Positions 1-7,058 of a DNA stretch of 17,420 nt are shown in pieces. Made by a program: the position numbers and the translations under genes. The number at the start of each line of letters is the position of its first letter. The first letter of the stretch is position 1. This DNA comes from Euryarchaeota archaeon UBA19. Its GTDB lineage: Archaea; Thermoplasmatota; Poseidoniia; Poseidoniales; Thalassarchaeaceae. The stretch spans positions 1-17,420 of the forward strand of contig DAPQ01000057.1 of assembly GCA_002502175.1 (NCBI GenBank). Direction: 5' to 3'. Under the pieces are notes generated by a model. The model did no database searches, had not been told where the DNA came from, and saw nothing but the letters and a program-made list of their open reading frames with translations.

Positions 1-326
1 TCTCCTTCCACATGGAGCAGTTCTACTCCTGAGTCGTTTGGTTTCGGCAGATCTTCCATTTTGTGTTCCGATGGCATTGTAAAGGCCATTAGGGATTCTT
101 CGCCGGATTGCCACATGTGAACGGGGGCAGTCATTGCGATGCTTTGTTGTCGTTCGTTTCCACCAAATATGTAGCCAGCGATTCTTCTGAAGGGTCTTGC
201 TGATTCACCGTAATTCATCCCACTAGTCGTAACTCTGGCCTGAATGGTGTCTACGTATTTTCTGACTTCGAAACTACGGTATTTGCGGAGTAATTCGTAG
301 GCCGGTTCCTCGTAATTCTCAGCCAT
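1..326 (-). CDS. SOUL-family heme-binding protein (C-terminus cut by window edge)
   Basis: The frame opens with ATG at 326 and stays open to base 1, giving 108 codons of an incomplete gene. The translation has the SOUL/HBP signature: an early YELLRKYRSFEVRKY stretch, then FRRIAGYIFGGNERQQSIAMTA, then MPSEHKMEDLPKPND. Family members run about 170-220 residues, so roughly the N-terminal half is visible. SOUL proteins bind heme or porphyrins in animals and plants; the prokaryotic members are thought to act in heme storage, trafficking or buffering, but are poorly characterised. The start lies 8 bases after the M50 protease stop, so the two are probably cotranscribed. A heme-binding protein about 3.5 kb downstream of a complete porphyrin operon suggests a local heme theme (inference). 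Family assignment is confident; the physiological ligand is not known. Confidence 0.88.
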   Translation of the reverse strand, partial: MAENYEEPAYELLRKYRSFEVRKYVDTIQARVTTSGMNYGESARPFRRIAGYIFGGNERQQSIAMTAPVHMWQSGEESLMAFTMPSEHKMEDLPKPNDSGVELLHVEG

Positions 327-334
327 GGTTGACC

Positions 335-1186
335 CTATCCTAACATACTAGGTAATATGTTCATGTTAAACCAAAACAAGCCCGCGAAAATTGAAACCCA
401 TATCCAATAAATTGAGTTGGACCAAGTCTTCACCTTTCTTCCATCGAGTGGTCCGAATGGTATCATATTGAAGGCACCAAGGCCAACATTGACCCAGCAC
501 CAATAGTAGAGGAGGCCGTTGTTGCCATAGGTGAATTCTGTCGATTCAAGCCCGAGTGATATCAATCCAAGTCCGACTGCCCACAACATGATGTTGCTGA
601 GGGGTCCTGCAAGTGCGATCTTGCCGAATTGTTGCTTAGTTGTGTTTCCCATCACCATTACTGCACCGGGGGCCATGAAAACTATCCCGAGTAAGGCGGC
701 GAGAATTACACCAAACCGAAGGCCTCCAGGTGATGCTCTAAATTCGGCCCAGCAACCATAGTGGCGGGCGGATACTTTGTGGGCTAATTCGTGAACTATG
801 AAAGCTGGAGCAGCGGGAATCATCCAGAACAAACCCCCCATCAAAAATGCACTAGGAGAATTCAGTGCTCCGAATATACCACCCACAGACATGAAGGCGA
901 GAGCCACCGAAAAAGCCAGTGTGGCTTGAAAGAGATGTTCGATTTCCGTTCTCGAAAAATGCCATATTGAACCTTTGTGGATGTAGACTCTTCTTGGTTG
1001 AGGCTCCTCGCCAAACACTCGGAAGAATGGTTGGCCTCCTTGACCATTGCTCGCGAATACGACTCTGACGTGTGGCTGTCTCCAGTTGCCGTCGTCCCTT
1101 GCCCGAGTATGGCTTCCAGGTGAGCGTGTGCGCTCGAATGGATCCTCTTCCAAGCGAGACGCGCGAGGGTCTCTCTCCGCTGCCAT
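335..1186 (-). CDS. M50-family (site-2-protease-like) membrane zinc metalloprotease
   Basis: The 283-residue protein has a charged, probably cytosolic N-terminus of about 80 residues followed by several membrane helices. The zinc-binding motif HELAH lies at residues 132-136 within a hydrophobic helix. The second M50 motif, MIPFGPLDGRK (residues 241-251), supplies the third metal ligand, an aspartate. Between them, FRASPGGLRFG and GKIALAGPLSN match the archaeal branch of Zn-dependent M50 proteases. Such enzymes cleave substrates within or next to the membrane, often in regulated proteolysis; this substrate is unknown. The ATG at 1186 follows the zinc-ribbon gene stop by 43 bases, and the gene ends 8 bases before the SOUL gene, suggesting one transcript. 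No PDZ or CBS domain is visible. Fold and catalytic site are confident; role is not. Confidence 0.9.
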   Translation of the reverse strand: MAAERDPRASRLEEDPFERTRSPGSHTRARDDGNWRQPHVRVVFASNGQGGQPFFRVFGEEPQPRRVYIHKGSIWHFSRTEIEHLFQATLAFSVALAFMSVGGIFGALNSPSAFLMGGLFWMIPAAPAFIVHELAHKVSARHYGCWAEFRASPGGLRFGVILAALLGIVFMAPGAVMVMGNTTKQQFGKIALAGPLSNIMLWAVGLGLISLGLESTEFTYGNNGLLYYWCWVNVGLGAFNMIPFGPLDGRKVKTWSNSIYWIWVSIFAGLFWFNMNILPSMLG

Positions 1187-1229
1187 TGCCTATCTCACTC
1201 TACTCGTCTCGTTTGAAGGCTCGTTCTTC

Positions 1230-1742
1230 TCAATCCTCATCGAGTAATTCGCCGACCTCATCCAACAAATCTTCCCATCTCGGCGCTTCAGGCCTTTTTG
1301 CAGTGCCGAACATTTGCAACATTTCCTCTCTCTCCTCGGCGTCCGGAGCGCGTTCAGCCCAAGGATTCTGATTAGCGACTTCTCGGATTAATGATTTGTC
1401 TTTCTTGGCTCTCTGTGCAGCGAATCTTGCCTCTACTTGCTCCATTGTGATGACTTCCTCAACCCCTTGGTGAGCATCGATAAGTCGAACATAATTTAGC
1501 ATGAAATTACCATGTTCACTATCATCGATATATTTGCTAGGGTCTGCTAACATGGTTACTTGCTCGCGCGCTAGGCGTTCTGCCTTCGTAGTCGCAGGTC
1601 CAGAAGTCAATTTGTCTCGTGCCTTTGCGTGTGAGTCTATGCACTGTCTACAACGCTCGCTTCCGGCGATATCCGGGGCATCGCAAGTAAGGCAACAAAC
1701 TGCGAATCCCATTTGCTCCATAGCTCGTCGTGGTAATGACAT
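1230..1742 (-). CDS. Small zinc-ribbon protein of unknown function
   Basis: I do not recognise this protein. It is up to 170 residues. Near the N-terminus it has CxxC (residues 17-20), ten residues, then CxxC (31-34), a likely four-cysteine zinc knuckle or ribbon. The rest is hydrophilic, acidic and probably helical, with many Glu, Arg and Ala residues and an acidic tail (DEVGELLDED). There is no signal peptide or membrane segment, so it is probably cytosolic. The start is uncertain: ATG codons at 1742, 1721 and 1712 are all possible, and the cysteine cluster begins only five residues after the last of these. It lies 53 bases after the S15 lipoprotein stop and 43 before the M50 protease. Zinc ribbons of this kind occur in nucleic-acid-binding and adaptor proteins, but nothing here settles the function. 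Confidence 0.72.
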   Translation of the reverse strand: MSLPRRAMEQMGFAVCCLTCDAPDIAGSERCRQCIDSHAKARDKLTSGPATTKAERLAREQVTMLADPSKYIDDSEHGNFMLNYVRLIDAHQGVEEVITMEQVEARFAAQRAKKDKSLIREVANQNPWAERAPDAEEREEMLQMFGTAKRPEAPRWEDLLDEVGELLDED

Positions 1743-1795
1743 GGACAGGGGTCGCTCTAGGCTCTGAAAGATGAATGCTCCCGCTCAATGATATC

Positions 1796-3598
1796 TCAAG
1801 CCTCGTGTTGAGGTGTGATAAGGACGTTTGAGCCATTCCTATCAATAAGAGGTGCTTCAAACACAGAGAGCGAAGGTAAGACGTGAAGTACGCATGCAGA
1901 CCCACATGCAGGGGCCAAGTAGTCTTCTCCTGTGTCGGTCAGGAAGAAGCGGAGTCCGTTTCCTGCAGGGATTATGGCGTCTATCGCCTGAAACTCCATC
2001 ATCATCGTGACTGCATTTCCCGGCGTGACTGTCTGGGGTTCACTCCCGCCAGCATGGTACCTGACATCCATCGTTGCGTGGCCCACCCTCATGCCTGTCT
2101 GGGCGTCTTGCATCTCCACGAACACTTGCCCCCCGTCAAATGTCGGGACGGCCGTTAGGTGTATGGTCGCAAGACCGGATATGTGCATATCAAAATCTGG
2201 GTTGATATTTGGGCAATCGATGGTTATCGTTTGGCCTCCACCGACTACAGGAGGACCTCCTCCTACGAAGACGCCGTCGTATGAGCAACTTCCCAACTGG
2301 ACTGTGAACGGTTCGGTATCGAGTGGTGGCCATGTCTCCTCGATTCTCCACTGGCCGTCATTCCTCTGTATCTGAGCGTTCAAAGAGGGTTTTGGACCCC
2401 TTTCTTGTAGATAGTATTCGAACCATTCGAAAAGGTCCTGTGCCCAATCCCATCTTGTCATGTTTGCTAGGGCTTCGTAACCATATCCAGGATCAACGCC
2501 TTCGTGACTGTTGATCTGGTCTGGGTAATGGTGCCCCCATTGGCCCATCATCCCCCGAACTTCGAATCCTGCATCAATGTAGGTTTGGTACCAATTAGTC
2601 CCAGGTGGGCCGCCAAAAACCTGGTGTGGATCTACATTCCAATCCTGCATTCCTTGGACCCAGTATACGCTTCCATTCCAATTGAGAAATGCTTTGTCAA
2701 TATGGCTTCGCTCATCGTAATAATTTTGCATATATGGATCCATTTCCCCTGCGATATAAGTCACAGGTCCTGCAAATATTCCCTCTACTATATCGGGACA
2801 TATATTATCAAAATCATCCTCATCGTAGTCTACAGTACTGGAAAAATAGTTCATATGCATGATTTGGCTTCTTGCCTCTGCACTGCCGTTTTTGTAAAGA
2901 AGAGGGTGTAATGCTGTAGTTCCTGAAACTGGCACTATTGTCTTCAGATACTCACTTCCGATTGCGGCTGCTTCCCACTGTGTTGCTCCTTCATAGGATT
3001 TGCCGTATAGTCCGACATTACCATTGCTCCAATTCTGACTTCCCAACCACTCCACGGCAGAATGTATTCCCAAACCTTCCCCGGCCCCTCTGTAGTCGAA
3101 ACACCCGCTGGATTCCTCTGTGCCAAATACTGCCACTTGCGCCATAGCGTAGCCATGTGGTACGAAGTTTTGGAATATGAATTCACCACGACCAGCGCTT
3201 ACAACATTTGTTGGAGATGATTCGCTGCCTTGCGCGCCATAATCAAAGTAAGGGCTGATGATTGCTATTACAGGTACCTGTTCTCCATCGAGAGTATTGT
3301 TTGGTAGCCAGTAAGAAAGATGTACTGTTGACTGAGATGGGCCGGTCTCCCACACCTCACTGGTGTCTACTTCGATGTAAGCTTCTGCAACTTCCAATGC
3401 TTTGTAAGGCCCGGGGTTTAGAAGGAAGGACATTGAATCGTCCATCTGCCATTCCAAGGTGTGTCTTTCCCAAATTGAGGCATAGGGAGATTCTTCAATT
3501 GGAGTTGATGAATCTTCATCGGCCCAGAATACGCAGCCAGAGAGACTCGTAGTTAGCAGTAGCAGCACTGCCGCCCCCGTGTACGTACACCGCCTCAT
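1796..3598 (-). CDS. Secreted S15-type (X-Pro dipeptidyl-peptidase/CocE) serine hydrolase lipoprotein
   Basis: Counting from the ATG at 3598, the 600-residue protein starts with a lipoprotein signal: MRRC, a hydrophobic run of leucines, and the lipobox LSGC with Cys22, followed by an acidic Ser/Thr linker. The mature part is an alpha/beta hydrolase. The nucleophile elbow GKSYEG has Ser201, the acid is probably Asp319 or Asp323 in QDWNVDP, and the His is at 356-357 in QWGHHYPD. The C-terminal ~170 residues look like the jelly-roll domain of the S15/CocE family. Members remove X-Pro dipeptides or hydrolyse esters and amides; the exact substrate cannot be read here. It is probably membrane-anchored and degrades peptides outside the cell. 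The frame stays open for 70 codons upstream, but the signal peptide fixes the start. The start codon sits in a hairpin (see 3590-3606). Confidence 0.87.
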   Translation of the reverse strand: MRRCTYTGAAVLLLLTTSLSGCVFWADEDSSTPIEESPYASIWERHTLEWQMDDSMSFLLNPGPYKALEVAEAYIEVDTSEVWETGPSQSTVHLSYWLPNNTLDGEQVPVIAIISPYFDYGAQGSESSPTNVVSAGRGEFIFQNFVPHGYAMAQVAVFGTEESSGCFDYRGAGEGLGIHSAVEWLGSQNWSNGNVGLYGKSYEGATQWEAAAIGSEYLKTIVPVSGTTALHPLLYKNGSAEARSQIMHMNYFSSTVDYDEDDFDNICPDIVEGIFAGPVTYIAGEMDPYMQNYYDERSHIDKAFLNWNGSVYWVQGMQDWNVDPHQVFGGPPGTNWYQTYIDAGFEVRGMMGQWGHHYPDQINSHEGVDPGYGYEALANMTRWDWAQDLFEWFEYYLQERGPKPSLNAQIQRNDGQWRIEETWPPLDTEPFTVQLGSCSYDGVFVGGGPPVVGGGQTITIDCPNINPDFDMHISGLATIHLTAVPTFDGGQVFVEMQDAQTGMRVGHATMDVRYHAGGSEPQTVTPGNAVTMMMEFQAIDAIIPAGNGLRFFLTDTGEDYLAPACGSACVLHVLPSLSVFEAPLIDRNGSNVLITPQHEA

Positions 3599-3606
3599 AG
3601 AGGCGG
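3579..3606. promoter_or_regulatory. Two adjacent perfect palindromes at the start of the S15 lipoprotein gene
   Basis: Bases 3590-3606 form ccgcctc-ata-gaggcgg, a perfect 7-bp GC-rich inverted repeat with a 3-base loop. The start codon (complement of 3596-3598) spans its loop and stem edge. It abuts gtgtacgtacac (3579-3590), a perfect 12-base palindrome in codons 3-7. The hairpin could mask the start codon in the mRNA, or the palindromes could be an operator over the transcription start. Function is inferred from position only. Confidence 0.4.
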
Positions 3607-3847
3607 CCTGAAGGAGGATATATCTCAAACCTGCGTATTCAAAGACACAGTGCAACCATGATAGCAGCGGCCCCAATAATGAGACTACTGAGGCTTGTAT
3701 GAAGAGGAGCCAGAGACTGGTCCAGAAGCTGAATGTTGATCTGAGAGCACTGAGCCTAATAGACGAACAACTTACAGTCTCCGTTTCAGAATGCCGGCAT
3801 TGTAGCATTAACTGGCACTAAAATCGATTTCGGACTTATCATTAGTT
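3599..3847. other. Intergenic region between the hem operon and the S15 lipoprotein gene
   Basis: This is the longest stretch without a supported gene (249 bases). It holds the candidate TATA box and half of the start-codon hairpin of the S15 gene near its low-coordinate end. No convincing terminator follows the last hem gene; only a weak CTAAAA...TTTTAG repeat with a long loop is visible after its stop. One minus-strand frame encodes a short hydrophobic peptide ending AAAIMVALCL, but it has no usable start codon, so I do not call it a gene. Confidence 0.6.
3618..3623 (-). promoter_or_regulatory. Candidate TATA box for the S15 lipoprotein gene
   Basis: On the minus strand the sequence GAGATATATCC places an ATATAT core 20-25 bases before the ATG at 3598, and no Shine-Dalgarno is seen before that ATG. 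This fits an archaeal promoter giving a nearly leaderless transcript, although the spacing is a few bases short of the usual 26-27 from TATA centre to transcription start. Confidence 0.35.
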
Positions 3848-5104
3848 TTAGAATAAATCTGCTACTCTTTCCGCCTCAGCAATTACGTGGGTTAACGATA
3901 CACCTGAAAAATTCCAACCAACACGATTGAGCGTAACCTCACTCTGAGATATTTCTGACAGATAACCAGGTGGGTACTCAGGGATTGTTCGTTCACCTAT
4001 ATGCTCAAACAGTATCGGATCTGCTTTGGTTAACAGCTCTCTAACGTGAGCGATTATTTTTTTGTGATCCCCATCCCATCTGGAATGTGGGACCATTATT
4101 CTGAATAGACGGTGTCCTTCAGGCGCCCTTTTTGATGAGTGAATATCGCTTTCATGAAGAATACCGCTTATTGGGATATTTGAGTTGGGTATCAGTGTCC
4201 CGTATCCTACACTTACAGAATCGACGTCCTCTTCCCTATATCCTACTACGAATATGGACAACTTATTTCGCGACCTGTCTTCCCTAGCCGGCGCCGCCCA
4301 TATTACTGAGGTTTCCGGGACGTTACAAATATCCGCGGCCTGTCGCGGATTTTCGATTCTTGTATCCAGCATAACCTTGACATTTTGCAATTTTTCAATT
4401 TGTATTTTTAACTCATTTACGAGAGTTTCCATGCCTCCATCGAAGGATGCGACAGATCCTCTTTTAGGTACAAAAAGGGGGTAAGTTCGCTTGATTTTTC
4501 TCTTAATAGAAGACCATTTTTTCGGGGGTTCATGGCCAAATCTAGTTAATGATGGAAACAAGAAATCGGCGTCTACATTGGCCGCAACGTCATTCACGAT
4601 ACCAAGAGTCAGAGCATCGGCGATTTTGTTGTCAGGGATCATTTCTTCAATTGAACAGCCCCCCTCTCGAGCTTTTTTCATCGAATTATACAAATTCAAA
4701 GGGCCTATTTTGAGCGCTGTTAAGAAATTAAGAGATTGTAATTTCACGCCATCGTATATCCAACGTCGGTTCGCAGCGGGATTTGACGGAAGGAACTTTT
4801 TCGCCAAACCAATATCGTCGACCAAACGCCAAACTGCTGGATGGGGGCGTGTTGCATTAACTGCCAGATCACAACACCATTCGCCATCTTTCCATGTACT
4901 GATTACGCCTCCGAGAGATTTATTCTCCTCGATTAAAGTAATTGTAATATCAGATCTTTTTTTTGCGATGAGATAAGCAATAGTCAGACCAGAAAGGCCG
5001 CCTCCTACTATTGCAATGTGTCGGGAGGAGGTTATGTTTGGAAGGACATGGAAAGGGCGACGTAATTCATCCCCATGTCTGATCCATTCTTGAAGGGAGT
5101 ACAT
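3848..5104 (-). CDS. hemY: HemY/HemG-type FAD-dependent protoporphyrinogen oxidase
   Basis: This 418-residue protein would oxidise protoporphyrinogen IX to protoporphyrin IX using FAD and oxygen, the last porphyrin step before iron insertion. After about 29 N-terminal residues comes the dinucleotide-binding fold, IAIVGGGLSGLTIAYLIAKK, with the acidic strand end LIEE and the LGG turn. The mid-region SFDGGMETLVNEL matches the substrate/FAD domain of this family. The C-terminal segment GVSLTHVIAEAERVADLF matches the final FAD-contacting helix. The ATG at 5104 is preferred to the adjacent GTG at 5107 because AAGG lies 8 bases upstream of it. It starts 15 bases after the hemF stop and ends the operon. 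Gram-positive CgoX, which acts on coproporphyrinogen, is a close relative, but hemF just upstream argues for the protoporphyrin substrate. Divergent, so the activity is likely rather than certain. Confidence 0.85.
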   Translation of the reverse strand: MYSLQEWIRHGDELRRPFHVLPNITSSRHIAIVGGGLSGLTIAYLIAKKRSDITITLIEENKSLGGVISTWKDGEWCCDLAVNATRPHPAVWRLVDDIGLAKKFLPSNPAANRRWIYDGVKLQSLNFLTALKIGPLNLYNSMKKAREGGCSIEEMIPDNKIADALTLGIVNDVAANVDADFLFPSLTRFGHEPPKKWSSIKRKIKRTYPLFVPKRGSVASFDGGMETLVNELKIQIEKLQNVKVMLDTRIENPRQAADICNVPETSVIWAAPAREDRSRNKLSIFVVGYREEDVDSVSVGYGTLIPNSNIPISGILHESDIHSSKRAPEGHRLFRIMVPHSRWDGDHKKIIAHVRELLTKADPILFEHIGERTIPEYPPGYLSEISQSEVTLNRVGWNFSGVSLTHVIAEAERVADLF

Positions 5105-5119
5105 CACTAAAACCTTTCA

Positions 5120-6025
5120 TTAAGCCCAATCGATTGGATTCATGAGGATATCAAGCAATTGTTCTTCTTCTGAATCTGGTTCAACCTCATGACAATATTC
5201 CCACCTTGCAGTCAGTGGTAAAGACATCAAGATACTCTCAATTCTACCATTTGTTCTGAGGCCGAAGGTGGTCCCGCGGTCATAAACTAGGTTGAATTCA
5301 ACATATCTGCCCCTCCTTACTTGTTGCCAGAGTTTATTCCGATCATTGAATGGTGTGTCCTTTCTTCTATCGAGAATAGGGATATATGATGACAAGAATG
5401 AACTCGCACAATCCTCTACGAAGTTGAAGCAAGTTTGTTTGTCGAACGAATGCAAATCATCGAAAAAAATTCCTCCAATCCCACGTCCTTCCTTGCGGTG
5501 AGGGATATGGAAATATTCATCGCACCATTGCTTAAATTTTGGATAATCAGCGACTTCGTGACGGTCGCAAACCGCTTTGAGAGTTGTGTGGAAGAAGCGT
5601 GCATCTTCCTTAAACAGATAGCTTGGGGTTAAATCTGCGCCTCCGCCAAACCACCAACTACCGTCCTTTACGCCATCGCCTCGCTCAAAGTAACGATAGT
5701 TTGCATGAACAGAAGGGGCCATAGGATTTTGTGGATGTAGTACAAGACTGATTCCTGTTGCAAAGAAATCTAAATCGTTGTCACTGAGTGAGTGTCCACC
5801 GCCCATAGCACGGGCGGCTTCTGGTTCGAGAGTGCCGTGAACGACACTAACATTGACACCGGCCTTCTCAAAGACCTGCCCTCCAGATAAGACGCGGCTA
5901 CGGCCACCGCCGCCCTCATCGCGCTCCCAAATATCCTCTCGGAAATCTACTGTGTCAATTTCCATGAGTGCGTCACAGATTTCATCCTGAACACGATAAA
6001 CCATGTCAATCATTTGCTGGCGCAT
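5120..6025 (-). CDS. hemF: Oxygen-dependent coproporphyrinogen III oxidase
   Basis: HemF oxidatively decarboxylates two propionates of coproporphyrinogen III to vinyl groups, giving protoporphyrinogen IX, and requires O2. The 301 residues match the family length (about 300). Hallmarks are plain: the glycine-rich GGGGRSRVLSGGQVFEKAG, SLVLHPQNPMAPSVHANYRYFE, WWFGGGADLTPSYLF, EGRGIGGIFFDDL, and near the C-terminus VEFNLVYDRGTTFGL with LPLTARWEY. The ATG at 6025 is preferred because AGGTGG lies just ahead with a 5-base gap; a GTG at 6034 is in frame and would overlap hemE by 8 bases. The ATG follows the hemE stop by one base, so translation is probably coupled. Use of this enzyme rather than radical-SAM HemN/HemZ implies an aerobic cell. 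Very confident. Confidence 0.96.
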   Translation of the reverse strand: MRQQMIDMVYRVQDEICDALMEIDTVDFREDIWERDEGGGGRSRVLSGGQVFEKAGVNVSVVHGTLEPEAARAMGGGHSLSDNDLDFFATGISLVLHPQNPMAPSVHANYRYFERGDGVKDGSWWFGGGADLTPSYLFKEDARFFHTTLKAVCDRHEVADYPKFKQWCDEYFHIPHRKEGRGIGGIFFDDLHSFDKQTCFNFVEDCASSFLSSYIPILDRRKDTPFNDRNKLWQQVRRGRYVEFNLVYDRGTTFGLRTNGRIESILMSLPLTARWEYCHEVEPDSEEEQLLDILMNPIDWA

Positions 6026-6026
6026 A

Positions 6027-7058
6027 TCATCCACCTGCGAGAATTTTCAGAACAGCCTCTACACATTCAATTCTTGCAGATGGAGCAAATCCATGTCCAA
6101 GGTTGAAGATATGTCCTGGTTGATTTCCGGCAGCATCTAACACGCTGTGTGTCGCTCGTTGCGCGGCTTCTACAGAACCATGTAGTAATGATGGGTCAAG
6201 ATTGCCTTGGAATGCGAACTCATTTCCAAATTGAGTCCGGTTAGCGAAAAGGTCATCACGCCAATCTAGTGAAATTGCATTCAAATCTAGTTCTCGAATT
6301 AGGTGGTGAAGGTGGCCAGAGCCTTTCGCATAGTGGATTAAGGGGGTCGAATCGCCGACCTTTTCTTTGAACACTGAAATAGCATGTTGTGTAGCTGGCA
6401 TGGCAAACTTTTGGTACATTTCTGGAGAGAGAAGCCCTGCCCACGTATCGAATAATTGAACTGCATCAGCCCCGCCATAAATCACTTGGTCGGCCAATAA
6501 GTCACCCACAATCTCACCCATTGAGATGAACATTTTTTCCGCTTGCTCACGATTCGAGAATACATGTGCTCTGGCGTTATGGAAGTCCTTGTCACCAGTA
6601 CCCCCTGCAAGTAGATACATGCAGATTGTCCAAGGTGCACCTGCAAAACCAAGCTTCGCAATCGAATCTCCTACTTGCTCGCCGACTGAACGTAGACCGT
6701 CTGCCGCCCAAGGGGCGTGTTTCCTAGCAACAAAGTTTGACCAGTCTTCAACGTCTGAGAGGTTGAATTCGCTAATTCGGATTCCCCCCCCATACTCTAC
6801 GTCATAACCGAGGCTCGGCAGAGGTGTCAAAATATCACTGAAGACAATCGCAGCATCGAGAGTTTTGTAGCGATTAATTGGTTGGAGCGTAATCTTGGTA
6901 CACAAGTCAGTATCTTGACAGCGCTCCCAAAAGGAATGTTCCGCTGCAATCTTCCGATATTCTGGTAAATGACGTCCTGCCTGTCGCATGAACCAAACGG
7001 GAGTTCTGTCAACAGGCTGCAAATTGAGGGCTGCGAGAATTCTCTCTCTCCCATTCAT
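6027..7058 (-). CDS. hemE: Uroporphyrinogen decarboxylase
   Basis: HemE removes four acetate carboxyls from uroporphyrinogen III to give coproporphyrinogen III; it needs no cofactor. The 343-residue protein begins with the family pattern RILAALNLQPVDRTPVWFMRQAGRHLPEY, carrying the two substrate-binding arginines (Arg25, Arg29). The catalytic aspartate is Asp75 in FSDILTPL. The C-terminal NLGHGFAPSA motif is also present. The ATG at 7058 overlaps the hemL stop by four bases (ATGA) and has GGAGG at 7066-7070 with a 7-base gap, a textbook translationally coupled start. HemE commits carbon to the coproporphyrin branch and is not used in the siroheme-to-heme route, so its presence is informative about the pathway. 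Confidence 0.97.
   Translation of the reverse strand: MNGRERILAALNLQPVDRTPVWFMRQAGRHLPEYRKIAAEHSFWERCQDTDLCTKITLQPINRYKTLDAAIVFSDILTPLPSLGYDVEYGGGIRISEFNLSDVEDWSNFVARKHAPWAADGLRSVGEQVGDSIAKLGFAGAPWTICMYLLAGGTGDKDFHNARAHVFSNREQAEKMFISMGEIVGDLLADQVIYGGADAVQLFDTWAGLLSPEMYQKFAMPATQHAISVFKEKVGDSTPLIHYAKGSGHLHHLIRELDLNAISLDWRDDLFANRTQFGNEFAFQGNLDPSLLHGSVEAAQRATHSVLDAAGNQPGHIFNLGHGFAPSARIECVEAVLKILAGG

Noticed and set aside
1883..2911. Plus-strand open frames opposite the S15 gene
   Set aside because: They are antisense shadows, rich in Pro, Cys and His without domain features; the minus-strand hydrolase explains the region.
3641..3740. Short hydrophobic minus-strand frame ending LIIGAAAIMVALCL
   Set aside because: It has a membrane-helix look, but the frame opens after a stop without any ATG, GTG or TTG at the right place; possibly a remnant or chance.
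3599..3808. 70-residue N-terminal extension of the S15 lipoprotein from an ATG at 3808
   Set aside because: The sequence is of low coding quality and would bury a clear lipoprotein signal peptide (MRRC...LSGC) inside the protein; ATG 3598 is the sensible start.
3806..3850. Weak inverted repeat CTAAAA...TTTTAG after hemY as a terminator
   Set aside because: Arms are only 6 bases with a loop of over 20 and no following T run, so it is not convincing.
4185..4976. Plus-strand open frames opposite hemY (4185-4484 and 4491-4976)
   Set aside because: They lie wholly opposite a well-supported gene, have no recognisable motif, and their composition follows the antisense of hemY.
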